Notes: generated by a model not told the origin, from the letters alone. Shown: positions 31,885 through 41,855, numbered from the stretch's first letter. The stretch: DNA of 64,000 bases from Rhizomys pruinosus (GCA_009823505.1 VZQC01006716.1:260469-324468); one strand, 5' to 3'. Program-made: numbers and translations.

Positions 31885-33238
31885 ATGGACGTGGTAGAGA
31901 TCTTGAGAGAGATCCTGTGAGTGTGCAAGTGCCCTGTCTGTTTATGTTTGCCCGAGAGACCCGCTCACCATTGAATGTGGACACAACTTCTGTAGGGCCT
32001 GCATCGCTGAATTCAAGGCAAGTGAACTGGGCAGCTTCCCCTGTCCTAGGTGTCAAGAGGTATGTGCAGATCTGAAGACTGAGAAAAACACCAAGCTGGG
32101 AAGCATAGTTAATGCTGCCAGGGAAATCTACTTCAGCAGGGAGGCTCAGGAGATCCCATGGTGTGAGGTGCACGGCCAGGTTCTGACCCATTTCTGTGAG
32201 AAAAACATCAAGCTTTTTTGTGCCCCGTGCACCCAGCAGCCTACTGACCAGGGCCACCACATGAGGACCCTTGAAGAAGCTGCCTGTTACTACAGAGATG
32301 AGCCGCAGAGAGAGATACATGAATTTCTGAGCCACTTCCATGCATTGCAAGGTGTAGTCAGAGAGATGGAAGAGGTCAGGAGTCAAGGTGTGGTGGGCAG
32401 CAGAAGCATCCTCCACAAGTGGGGGACTCTCAAGCCCCCAGTTCCCTGTTCAATTGAGTTATGCAAGAAACAGGACCTCTTTACTCCCCTCTTTTCCACT
32501 CTGCAGAAAAGTAGGCAGAAGTTCAGAGAAGAAATCACTCTGGGACCGGACACAGCACATCTGAGCCTGCTGGTTTCAAAGGATATAACGCCTCTGACTT
32601 TCCTGAAGACAGACCAAACTGCTCCTGTGAAACCAGCCCTGGGGCTGGAGAGATGGCCTAGCGGTTAAGAGCGCCGACCGCTCTTGCAGAGGACCCGGAT
32701 TCGATCCCCAGCACCCACATGGCGGCCGAGAACCGTCTGAAACTCCAATTCCAGGAGAACTCCAGTTCCAGGGGAATCCGACACCCTCTTCTGACCTCCG
32801 CGGCATTGCACGACACGGGTGCACAGACTTGCATGCAGACAGTACATTCATACACATACAGAAATAAATAAAATTAATAAAAAAAAATTTTTTAAAGGNA
32901 TTCGATCCCCGCACCCACATGGCGGCCGAGAACCGTCTGAAACTCCAATTTCAGGAGAACTCCAGTTCCAGGGGAATCCGACACCCTCTGCTGAAACTCG
33001 CCGCGCATTGCACGACACGGGTGCACAGACTTGAATGCAGACCAGTAATTCCATCACAACGACAGAAATAATAAAATTAATTTTAAAAAATTAAAAAAAA
33101 AAAAAAAAAAAGAAACCAGCCCTACTTACCTGGCCCTTCTGGGTTCTCAGAGGTTCAGTTCTGGCTGGCATTACTGGGAGGTGCGAGTGGATGACAAGGC
33201 AGAGTTGGCTGTGGGGGTTTGTGGTAAACAGGACTCAT
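31885..33238 (+). pseudogene. TRIM-family pseudogene (RING, B-box, SPRY remnants)
   Basis: TRIM proteins are RING ubiquitin ligases; several restrict retroviruses. An ATG at 31885 opens a frame that hits TGA after 11 codons. Just beyond are RING pieces in shifted frames: CPVC, then ECGHNFCRAC and CPRC, i.e. a C3HC4 RING cut by a shared frame break. A B-box 2 follows near 32,165-32,290 (CEVHGQVLTHFCEKN, then CAPC and HH). The coiled coil is mostly missing: a short Glu-rich stretch leads almost directly into a PRY segment (EITLGPDTAH, about 32,530). The SPRY continues after a B2 insertion with LGSQRFSSGWHYWEVRVDD at about 33,140. Target duplication gaaaccagccct (32629-32640 and 33112-33123) frames the B2. 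No introns are visible; it could be a retrocopy or the single coding exon of a Trim60/61/75-like gene. Not functional as read. Confidence 0.85.
32641..33111 (+). repeat. B2 insertion in the SPRY region, with N artefact
   Basis: Long-subtype B2 (32641-32898), N at 32899, then most of the same B2 again with small errors (32900-33111). One outer pair of target duplications shows a single insertion event; the inner repeat is probably gap-closure overshoot. Confidence 0.8.
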
Positions 33239-33239
33239 T

Positions 33240-33476
33240 ATTTTAAAAAAGCATTTTATTTATTATTTTAATTTTATGTGTGTGAGTGTATTGCCTGCAT
33301 GTGTGTAAGTGCACCTGTACCGTGCAATGCCCACAGAAGCCAGAAGAGAGCATTGGATTTCCCTGGAACCACAGTTACAGATGGTTGTTAGCTGCCATGT
33401 GGGTGTGAGAACAAACCTGGGTTCTCTGCAAGAGCAGCCAGTGCTTTCAACTGCTGAGCCAGTTCTCCAGCTCTGG
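33240..33476 (-). repeat. Older B2 SINE
   Basis: Reverse B2, diverged, cutting off the SPRY reading directly after CGKQDS. It ends 'gagccagttctccagctc'. Confidence 0.75.
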
Positions 33477-33559
33477 GGGTCACTAAGAAAAGTAAGAAGA
33501 GGTAGTGGTTAGTTGTTTGAGGCACCAACATTTTTTTTCTTCTTTTAATAATAATATGC

Positions 33560-33710
33560 CTAGTGACCTGGCATGGCACACAGCTTTAATCCCAGTATTC
33601 AGGAGGCAGAGGCTGGCAGATCTCTGTGAAATTGAGGCCAGCCTGGTCTACATAGCAAGTTCTAGGCCAGTTGGGGCTACAGGGAGATCTGGTCTCAAAT
33701 AAACAAACGA
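33560..33710 (+). repeat. B1 SINE
   Basis: Diverged B1 ('gacctggcatggcacacagc' start), running into a CAAA/GT-rich tail. Confidence 0.7.
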
Positions 33711-33719
33711 ACAAAAACA

Positions 33720-33769
<50 letters not shown>

Positions 33770-34231
33770 GTCAGGGTTCTCTAAAGAAACAGAAGCAACA
33801 GGACGAATATATAGCTATATACAATTTATTGATTTGCTCACGTGACAGAGCTCAAGGAGTCCAACAGTAGCCGCCCCGCACTGGAGAGGCTGAGAATCCA
33901 GGGAACTGCTCAGTCTGCAAGGCTGGATGTCTCAGTAGTCCCAATCTGGTGCTGAAGGCCTGATGGATTCCAGGAGATCTGCCAGTCTCAGTACACGCTG
34001 GGATCTGAAGGGTTGATCACAGCAGCAAGCCAAACTCATCAGATGAGAGAGGCAAGCTGCAGGAAAAAAGGGACCAGCTCCCTCTACCGTGGCCTTTCAT
34101 ACTGCCTGCCAGCAGAAGGTAATGCCCACATTTGGGGTGGGCCATCCAGATTGAGGTAGTCCAATCCGAAGATCCTTTTTCTCTTATTTGTTCCTTAGTC
34201 CAGTCAAGTTGACAGCCAGGATTAACCATCA

Positions 34232-34276
<45 letters not shown>
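33720..34276. repeat. (GT)n microsatellite split by an ERV-L solo LTR
   Basis: GT runs at about 33,720-33,766 and 34,234-34,274 flank a single LTR, so the LTR integrated into the dinucleotide repeat. Confidence 0.85.
33766..34233 (-). repeat. Solo ERV-L LTR
   Basis: Same LTR family as provirus 1 (TTAGTCAGGGTTCTCTAAAG ... GGATTAACCATCACA) with numerous substitutions and an extra 'aaggagtccaa' block. No internal sequence remains, so it arose by LTR-LTR recombination. Confidence 0.88.
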
Positions 34277-34277
<1 letters not shown>

Positions 34278-34307
34278 AACATTTGTGTGATTAAGAACAA
34301 ATGACTT

Positions 34308-34858
34308 AGCTGGGAGTGTGGTGGTACATGGCTTTAATCCCAGCACTCAGGAGGCAGAGGCAGGTGGATCTCTGAGAGTTCAAGGCCAGCCTGTTCTACA
34401 TAAGGGAGCTCTAGGGCAGCTGAGACTAAAGGGAGACCCTGTCTCAAAAAGACAAAACAAACAAACACACAAAAACAAATGATTCAGCCCTATAAAAAAC
34501 TTGTCAGGCATTGATGATACCAGTAATAGGAAGTGAAAAAAGGAGGGGAGGATAAAAAAAACTTGTGAGGAGCTGCTAAGCCTGACATTCTGATTTCCAG
34601 CCCTGGAACCCACTTGGTAGAAGGAGAAAACTGACTCCTGCCCTCCCTGCCCACCAAATATAGATATAAAAGGTAATTTTTTTTTAAATGTCAGGGTTGG
34701 AGAGAACTGGCTGCCCTTGCAGAGAACCAAAGTTCAATTCTCAGCACCCACATGGCAGGTACCAACCATAGATAACTCCAGTTCCAGGAGATCCAATGCC
34801 CTCTTGTGGCCTCCATGGGCACTACACACATGTAGTGGTATACTCACATAAAATAAAA
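34308..34858 (+). repeat. B1, B3-like and B2 SINEs
   Basis: B1 at 34308-34460. A truncated B3-like piece at about 34,555-34,675 ('tgatttccagccctggaacccac'). A B2 with a shortened head at 34,690-34,858. Confidence 0.7.
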
Positions 34859-34859
34859 A

Positions 34860-35268
34860 TACAAAGTTTTAAATGTCAGTGCTTTAATCTCACTTGAAGA
34901 AATGTGTCCAGATAACACAACTGCTTCTATCTTGTATTCAAAGTCTAAGTACTTTCCAGTAGCATTCACAAGCTTTTCAGATTGCAATGTCCACTTAACA
35001 AGTGCTCCCCTGCCTCTGTCTGGTGTCCAGTAATTACATTCAGTTCTCACATTATCTTCAGTTTGCAGACCTCACAGGTTAAGAGCTTAGCCCACAAGAC
35101 TCCTTCTTCTTGAGACAGCAGCTGCCATCCTGGTGGGATGATTCTTACTAACCAGAGTAGTTATCAATTCCAGATTCCCAAAACTCAGCTTCAGAACTGA
35201 GAACTTCCTCTGATTTAGAGAACTCAGCAAAATACTGAGTATCACTCTATTATAAATGATACGAGCTA
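34860..35268 (-). other. Low-copy segment, possible gene or processed-transcript remnant (unidentified)
   Basis: A 68-residue minus-strand frame (34844-35050; CNYWTPDRGRGALVKW) and the adjoining sequence show no repeat signature. The matching part of the long-read copy (49,410-49,800) is almost error-free. I do not recognise the protein. It may be a fragment of a processed transcript or only chance. Confidence 0.3.
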
Positions 35269-35645
35269 GCCAGGCGTGGTGGTGCACACCTTTAATCCTA
35301 GCACTTGGGAGGCAGAGGCAGACGGATCTTTGTGAGTTCAAGGCCAGCCTGGTCTGCAATGTGAGTTCTAGGACAGCTGGGGCTACAGGGAGACCCTGTC
35401 TCAAAAAGAACAAAAAATAAATAAAAAAATAAAAAATAAAATAAAATAAATGATATGAGCTAGAAATAGCCACATGTTTAAGGGGGTTTGTGCATGTGTT
35501 TTTGTTTGTTTGGAGACAAGGTTCCTTATAGTCTAAGCTGGCCTTAAATTGGCTATGTACAAGAGGCTGACCTTAAAACTCCTGATGTTCCTGCCTCTAC
35601 TTCCTAACTGCTGGGATCACAGGCATTTGCCACCATGCCTGGCTT
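35268..35645. repeat. B1 plus and old B1-like minus
   Basis: Near-consensus B1 at 35268-35440 with an A/T-rich tail. A diverged reverse B1-like element at about 35,505-35,645. 35,646-35,855 has no recognised feature. Confidence 0.7.
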
Positions 35646-35855
35646 TAGAAACAGCTATAAATTAAATGTGCTTTAAGTGAGGTCTCAAGGAGGAGAAATG
35701 GCAGCTTCTCTCCTTATAGAGTGGATATGTGATGACACCCCCCCCCAAGTTTTATGTCATCAACCAGGATGTTTTCTGGACTTTCTTCCAGTTTTCTTCA
35801 AAGTCCCAGTGTACAACCCCGACTGATGAAACCATTAACCATTCCACTAGACACT

Positions 35856-35950
35856 TGGTTCCCTGCTGGTAGTGCTCTCTTAGGAAGTTAGGGAGCATTT
35901 GGGACAAGGAGTCTAGCTGGAAGGCCATGGGGGCGGGGCTTGATGATTAG
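35856..35950. repeat. Left copy of a 95-bp direct repeat flanking provirus 2
   Basis: 'ggttccctgctggtagtgctctc' to 'gcttgatgatta'. It matches 42401-42497 with a few substitutions and an 'aagct' indel. Far too long for a retroviral target duplication. Confidence 0.85.
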
Positions 35951-35954
35951 AGAG

Positions 35955-36345
35955 AGGAGGTGGTTGGCAAAGACCACCCTCTCCAGCTTCCTCGACACCG
36001 AAAATCTTCACTCTGTCGGCCCGAGACGGAGTGGGGCTGGGGAGGGTAAGTGCGCTGCCGAACTGAAAGCAACCATGGCAGGTAGTCGAGTCAAAGTGTT
36101 ACAGCTCAAAAAACTCGCTTTATTGCAGGCTCACAAAGGTTTATAAGCCGTGCTGGCTTCCCCACTTGGGCATATGTCTCTTCCTAATTAATCCAATCCC
36201 TTCCCTTCCTAGCATAGTCCCTAATTATCATGTTAGTACACGGAAGCTAGCCTTCCTTGCTCAGATGGGCGGGGGTGAGTTCTCGAAACTCCACAGGCTT
36301 TCTTTTGTCCTACAGGCCCATATTCTCGGCCATTCCATGCCGTCA
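35955..36345 (-). repeat. Provirus 2 3' LTR (right terminus missing)
   Basis: 391 bp homologous to 41958-42398. It lacks the terminal 'tgcgggggtcata' and a 37-bp internal segment. Poly(A) signal at 36119-36124 (minus strand). The adjacent A5G6-type polypurine tract is at 36346-36360. Confidence 0.85.
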
Positions 36346-36443
36346 TTCCCCCCTTTTTGTTTTATTTGGCATAGCTCCTGTCTTAGGTTGGTGCTTTTAC
36401 TGGGCTCAGCTCTTACCCGTCTTTGAGTAGATAGCAGCTTTGG

Positions 36444-37224
36444 CTATCCCCGTCTTAGGTTGGCCGACCCAAAAAAGCCCTTACCAGTCTTTGGAGTCTG
36501 ATGCTGCCTTTTGTAGGTATTGATGAGGAGGATGGGCTTATACTTTGCCCATAAGACCATTAATTGGACTTCTACTGCCTGTTTTCTAGTGAACCTTATA
36601 ACCCGGTTGAGCAAGCAAGGGCCTACCGTGAACAAAAGCAAAAGAATAAGAGGTCTTTCTTCTTTTAAGGCTGTTCCTAAGGTTGTCTAGATTCTTTGCA
36701 ATTACACAGGAGTGGTCTGCATAAAAGCAGCATTCTTCCCCTAAAGCCTGGCATATCCCTCCCTGTTCTAGTGCAAGGAGATCAAGCCCCCTTCTATTCT
36801 GAAGGACCATCTCTGCTAAAGAATCCAATGATGGCTTCATGTGTCTCAGAGTTATTTCTACCTTTTCTATCTGTCTGAGAGCTGGTCCTCCAGTAGCTGC
36901 ACCTGCGATTCCCACTCCTATTATGCCCGCCAGGCAAGGGAGGTTCTCTCTTTTATGTCTAGGAACTGAAAGGCCTCCTGCTGGGTGGTATAATGCACAA
37001 GAGTCTTTACAGCTTCTAAGTTGACACAAGGGATTAGTCCTGGGGCATACATTAGCATTTCCACCTCCCTTCGGCACTGTTCTCATTGTCCATTGAAGTA
37101 ACCATCTGCTAACGAGCAGAAATCGGTTTGGAGAGTACAGCCTTGACGACATTTCCAGTAGCGACGTTCACCACTGACCAGATGATGGTGCGAGAATTCC
37201 GATGGCCAGGAGCATCAGATTCAT
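36444..37224 (-). pseudogene. env: Provirus 2 env remnant (type-D/gamma-like TM)
   Basis: Three pieces remain. (1) A signal-peptide-like start at 37224 (MNLMLLAIGILAPSSG), preceded by an acceptor-like CTTGTTCTTACAG, stops after 18 codons. (2) 37152-36586 holds a short Cys-containing leftover of SU and the TM ectodomain: hydrophobic fusion-peptide-like AGIIGVGIAGAATGG, a heptad stretch, an immunosuppressive-type LQNRRGLDLLALEQGG, and a CX6CC in CQALGEECC. (3) The membrane anchor and tail (LLLLFTVGPCLLNRV onwards, to 36444) lie in another frame after a deletion following SLKRRK. Normal Env SU runs to several hundred residues, so receptor binding is gone. This Env cannot work as read. Confidence 0.8.
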
Positions 37225-37396
37225 TTCTGTAAGAACAAGGGGATTTACCTTAAGGAGTTCATCCTTAGGTTGGGGGTTAAGAAGTTTCTGGGAGGTCATA
37301 TTTGATGTTCCTTGCTGGGACCCAGATAGGTGTATTCGAGTCTATTGGCATAATACAGCCGAATCCTCGGCCTGTAGTTATAAGTGGGTCTGGGCC

Positions 37397-39850
37397 TCAC
37401 CATTGCTGGGTTAGAGGATCTCTCCACCAGACCTGTATTGCTGGTGTCTGGGGTAACTGTCCCCAGTGTTTTTGAAATCTATTGTAATGTACATTTTTGG
37501 AAAAATTTAAAATATTTATGTTTAATAATGCCCCTGCCAGCTGCAGGTGAGGACTGCGGTACCAGTCCTCTCCCCCTTTTTGTTTTTGTATTTGTTGTTT
37601 TAAAGTCTGGTGAGTTCTTTCAATGATCGCTTGTCCTTGTGGGTTATAAGGAATACCGGTGATGTGTTTGATATTCCATCTATTAAAAAATTGGCTTAGG
37701 GACTGAGATGTAAAGCAAGGCCCATTGTCTGTTTTGACCTGTTTAGGTAGGCCCAGGGTTGAAAAACATTGTATAAAGTGTGATTTAGCATGGGCGGCTT
37801 TTTCTCCAGAGTGGGCCGTTGCCCAACATGCTCCTGAATATGTATCTACTGAGACAAAGACAAATTTGAGTTTCCCAAAAGCCGGGTAGTGGGTGACATC
37901 TGTCTGCCAGATGATGTTGGGTTGAAGGCCTCGGGGATTTACTCCGGGCCCCTGCAGAGGCGGAACATTGAGACAAGATTTACAAGATTTGCAGGTATGT
38001 ACAATTTTCTTAAGTTCTGAGACCGGTATATGGGGGAATCTTACCTGTAATCCCCTCCAGTTTAGATGGGTTAACTCATGAAGTTTATTTGGTTCAGTTA
38101 CATCAACAATATTAATTTGAGAAGCTAATCTATCTGCCATGGCATTCCCCTTGGCAAGGAACCCGGGCAGATGAGAATGACTCCTTACATGTTGGACATA
38201 AATGGACTCCGCCCGGCCCTCCAAAAGAGACCGAGCTTGTATCATGAGAGCTGATATGGGGTTTCTGTCCAGTCTTATATGTGCTCCTGGGAGAGCTGGC
38301 AGAAGATTTGTCACATATAGGCTATCAGATATAAGATTAAAGGGTTGGGTGAAGTCCTGGAGGGCCATTGTGGCCGCTAGTAATTCCTTGTATTGTGCGG
38401 ACCCTTGTACGTCTTGGGTCCGGACCTTTACTGGGACATCAGGGTTTTCTGGGGAATAGGCAATGTAAGCCCCCCCTCCTCTTCCTCCATCAGTGAAAAC
38501 ATACAAGGCATCGGCCAGAATCTTTTTGGAAAAGAGGTTGTTGGCTACTAATTTAATGGGTAGTCGTTGGAGGAGTGTGGCCCATGGAGAAGGGCCGAAA
38601 TGGCAGTCCAGACTACCCAGGAATCCCTCCAGGGCTAGCGGTAACCGAGGGTGGGTATTTAATGCCCATTCCATATCTTCCATTCGGAGGGGTATGGCTA
38701 TAGTATCAGGGTCTTTACCATAGTGTCTGATTGCTAAATTTCTGCCCTTTTTTATAGCATCAGTTATTTGATCTAAGACCGTGTATACCCTCGGTGTTCC
38801 GCCAAGAGAGGTATGCACCCATTCCAATGGTTTTCCTTCTTGGACTAACACGGCCATGGCAAGCTCCTTCCCCGGAAAAATCCAAAACGTAAGGTCTTTT
38901 CTTTTATCGAACCTCTGTAGCTTGGCAGAAAATAGGGCCCTAGAGAATTGATCAAAGATTTGTAAATGTTGCTCTGAGAGCTCAACCTCCCCTCCACAGG
39001 GCCCCCCTTTCTCGAGGAGGGAAAAGAGGGGGAGGAGGGTCTCAGTAGAGACTCCAACCCAGGGCCTGAGCCAATTTATCTCCCCCAACACCTTTTGTAA
39101 TTGGGTGATTTCAAGGTTCTTAGGGATAGAGATGGAGGGGAGGAGAGGTCTGACAGCAGTAAGGTGAAGTTCCGCGCCCAGTACCTTGAGCGGGGGCACC
39201 CATTGTACCTTCTCAGGGGCAATGGCAAAACCAGCCTCCCCAAGGCGATCTGAAATTTTGTCCATTAACTGATGGAGTTTTGGTAAGGCCCTGTGACCCA
39301 AGATAAGATCGTCCATATATGCGTACATAAGGACGTCAGGGTCACCATAGAAAAAGTCCTGTAGTAATGTGGCCAGATAATTTTGGCAAAAGGCCGGACT
39401 GTTTGCCATCCCCTGAGGAAGGACCACCCACTCGTACCTTTGGTCAGGGCATGCAAAGTTAGTTGAGGGGACAGAGAATGCGAATTTGTGACAGTCTTCT
39501 GGATGGAGGGGGATGGAGAAAAAACAATCCTTAAGGTCTATTACTGCTAGATGGAACTCAGTGGGTATTGCAGGAACCCAGGGCATTCCCCTTAGGGGGG
39601 CCCCGGCGATCTCCATCCTGTCGTTTATTTTTCTCAAGTCTTGTAACATCCTCCATTTGCCTGAGGGTTTTTTTATTACGAACACAGGGGTATTCCATGG
39701 GCTCATCGAGGGACGGATACGCCCTCGGGCCAACAAGTCATCGATAATGCCCTTGAGGGCCGTCAGCTTCTCTTCCTTGAGGGGCCACTGCTCCACCCAG
39801 ACCGGTTTACCCGGTTTCCATATAATTGGTGGAACGCGGGGGGCAGTGGC
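37397..39850 (-). pseudogene. pol: Provirus 2 Pol: RT, RNase H, integrase with nonsense codon in tail
   Basis: About 799 residues from the GTG at 39796; the frame is open about 18 codons further upstream and is entered by a -1 shift from pro. RT carries the YMDD active site near residue 160. RNase H starts about 425 with FTDGG and later Glu/Asp residues. Integrase has its His-His-Cys-Cys site near 570-605 and a catalytic Asp (TDVT), Asp (TDNG) and Glu (IIERTHQ), the last two 35 apart. The frame stops at UGA 37397-37399 inside the integrase C-terminal DNA-binding region, just after VWWRDPLTQQW. The same frame stays open for about 39 more codons with typical tail features (GPDP, PIWVPAR), so one base change truncated Pol. 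Whether the shortened integrase is active is unknown. Confidence 0.87.
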
Positions 39851-39852
39851 CT

Positions 39853-40305
39853 TTAGACTTGGGGGTACACCTTAACAAGATCTTTCCTAACCCCGTCCGA
39901 GGGGCCGGGTATACTCTCTAATGGGTCTTCAAAGAACCTGTTGTGGTCGGTGGTAAGAACTACATCCATCTGGGCCATTATGTCTTTTCCGGCCAAGTTA
40001 TCCTTTAGTCCTTGTACTACCAGGGGGCGAATACGCCCTCGTTCACCCTCAGGCCCCACCCAAGGGAGATAAGAGGCGGTTTCCTGAGCTTTGGAAGTCC
40101 CTCCTACTCCGGATACGTGAGGTCCAGGGACTAGCTCCCAATGACTGGGAACCTCTTCCTTTTTTAAGACAGTTCTATCGGCCCCCGTATCCAAGAGGCA
40201 TTTGAAACTTTGTCCCCCAATAGCGATGACTGTCTTAGGATGGGTAAAGTCACATAGAGGAACGGTCCAGTTGACCGGGCAAGGATTTGGTCTAATAGGA
40301 CCCAT
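39853..40305 (-). CDS. pro: Provirus 2 protease (Pro)
   Basis: 150 residues from the first ATG, but the real entry is by frameshift from gag: the frame is open back to the slippery site, adding about 18 codons. Aspartic protease active site DTGAD at residues 39-43, followed by TVLKK. Many betaretroviruses carry a dUTPase before the protease; here the stretch is too short for one. Retroviral proteases act as dimers that cut Gag and Gag-Pro-Pol. The frame ends at UAA about 50 bp upstream of the first GTG in pol. I saw no textbook slippery heptamer for the pro-pol shift. Confidence 0.85.
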   Translation of the reverse strand: MGPIRPNPCPVNWTVPLCDFTHPKTVIAIGGQSFKCLLDTGADRTVLKKEEVPSHWELVPGPHVSGVGGTSKAQETASYLPWVGPEGERGRIRPLVVQGLKDNLAGKDIMAQMDVVLTTDHNRFFEDPLESIPGPSDGVRKDLVKVYPQV

Positions 40306-40355
40306 ATCAGGGCCTTGCCTCCTTGGTTGTAACGGGGCTAGAGGCCGCCCCCTCT

Positions 40356-41855
40356 CTAGTTTAAAGGCCTCCCATTGATATCATACTTGGACTGGCAGTC
40401 ACGTTTCCAGTGATACCCCTTCTTACATCTAGGGCAAGGAGCGGGGGGCAATCCCTGATTCCTCTGTCCTTTATCTGGTCTTTCCTTTTCCGGGCATTCC
40501 CTGCGAAAGTGACCTTCCTTACCACAGGCAAAACATTTCCCTCTTGATTCGGCCCTCTCTGTGGTCTTTGCTTCCTTTTGGAGAGATAAAGCTTGGGCCA
40601 AAGCCACCGTGAGGGCTTGAACCTTGTGAGATTGAGTTCCCATGTCCTGGGTGGCTATTATCCAGGAATGCATTGTCCGGTCCCTGAGGCCGGCACAGGC
40701 CTGTCTATGGTCACCATTCATACCTTCCCAAACGGTCAGCTTAATGAATTGATCTCTTATGTCCCCAGGGGGCAACTTACGCTTTATGCTCCGCTCTACC
40801 CTGTCGATGAATGATGGTAAATCCTCCTCGGACCTCTGCCGCAGCCCCGCCATGGGGTTTTCCATGGGCCCGGTGTCTAGCTTAGCCCACGCCCGAATTC
40901 CGCAGTCTCGAACTTGCTCCCTATATTGGGGAATCTGTACCCGAGATTGTTCAAGCCCGGTAGTATACCCAGTTTGGGTTCCTACCAGCATTCCCCAAGT
41001 GATGGCTACTGGGGGGTTAGCAGCGGCATTGGCTTCAGCCTGTTCCCTGCATTCCTCCCGGAATAGAGCGACCCATCTAATAAAGATGGGATTAGGAAGT
41101 ACCGCTTTGGCGGCATCCATCCAGTCCTTTGGCACACAGGGATGATAGGCGACATCCTGTAGGAGGGTGGTCGCCCATGGGGAGTTGGGACCATCCTCTG
41201 CCACAGCCTTTTTGAGTTCTTTTAGGTCCTTGGCCTCCCAGGGGTACCAGTCCAAGGGTCGGACAGGGGTGGGATTGACATTAACCGGAAAGGCTTGAAC
41301 TAATTTAGGAGTGACCCCCCCTTTTTGCACCTCGGCATAAGCCGGTGGTGGGGAGAGTTCCTCAGAGAAGCGTTGTTCTGTCTCTCTGGCCTCCTGCCTC
41401 AAAGCCGAGTAGGGGGAAGGGATGGGGCCCGTGGAGTCTGGACACTCAGGGGTCGATCCCTTGTCTACCACCCGTTCGGTTGCGAAGGCGTCCCAGGCCG
41501 TATCCTCCTCCCCGAGACCAGGGGATCTCTCAACCTCTTCCGAAGCTGAAATTCCACCCCCAGGAGGTGGAAGGGAGTCGGGGTGAAAAGTGGCTTTAAG
41601 CGCCACAATCATGGGGTAAAAGCCCAAAGGGGGTTCTGCTCTGAGAATCCTTTCTCTTTCTCTTGCCAGCTTTTCTATTCGCCCCCAAACTTCCCAGGAG
41701 AAAATGTTGGCCCCTCTTACCCAGGGGGCCAGAAAGAGGACATGGTCCCAGGCAGGCTCCGCGACCGCATCGGTCAGTTCTAACCCCCTGGATTTTAACA
41801 TCGATCTCAGCGCTTTAAGCACTAGGTCCTTATCTTTTCCTATTGCGTTTCCCAT
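40356..41855 (-). CDS. gag: Provirus 2 Gag (betaretrovirus-like)
   Basis: 499 residues from ATG 41855, starting MGNAIGK, so Gly-2 could be myristoylated for membrane targeting. Matrix-like N-terminus to about 95; an acidic/Pro-rich linker with a PPPAY late-domain motif at 169-173 (NEDD4-type ligase binding in other retroviruses) and a PSPY upstream. Capsid from about 185; the stretch with QRSEEDLPSFIDRVERS near 330-345 fits the major homology region. Two CCHC knuckles: CFACGKEGHFRREC at about 441-454 and CPRCKKGYHWKRDC at 474-487. Frame intact; its UAG is directly preceded by a frameshift heptamer leading into pro. Gag forms the particle and packages the RNA. Confidence 0.9.
   Translation of the reverse strand: MGNAIGKDKDLVLKALRSMLKSRGLELTDAVAEPAWDHVLFLAPWVRGANIFSWEVWGRIEKLARERERILRAEPPLGFYPMIVALKATFHPDSLPPPGGGISASEEVERSPGLGEEDTAWDAFATERVVDKGSTPECPDSTGPIPSPYSALRQEARETEQRFSEELSPPPAYAEVQKGGVTPKLVQAFPVNVNPTPVRPLDWYPWEAKDLKELKKAVAEDGPNSPWATTLLQDVAYHPCVPKDWMDAAKAVLPNPIFIRWVALFREECREQAEANAAANPPVAITWGMLVGTQTGYTTGLEQSRVQIPQYREQVRDCGIRAWAKLDTGPMENPMAGLRQRSEEDLPSFIDRVERSIKRKLPPGDIRDQFIKLTVWEGMNGDHRQACAGLRDRTMHSWIIATQDMGTQSHKVQALTVALAQALSLQKEAKTTERAESRGKCFACGKEGHFRRECPEKERPDKGQRNQGLPPAPCPRCKKGYHWKRDCQSKYDINGRPLN
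40359..40365 (-). other. Gag-pro -1 frameshift site UUUAAAC
   Basis: Minus-strand U UUA AAC sits in the gag frame immediately before the UAG. A -1 slip at this point enters the open pro frame. Fits the X XXY YYZ rule. Confidence 0.85.
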
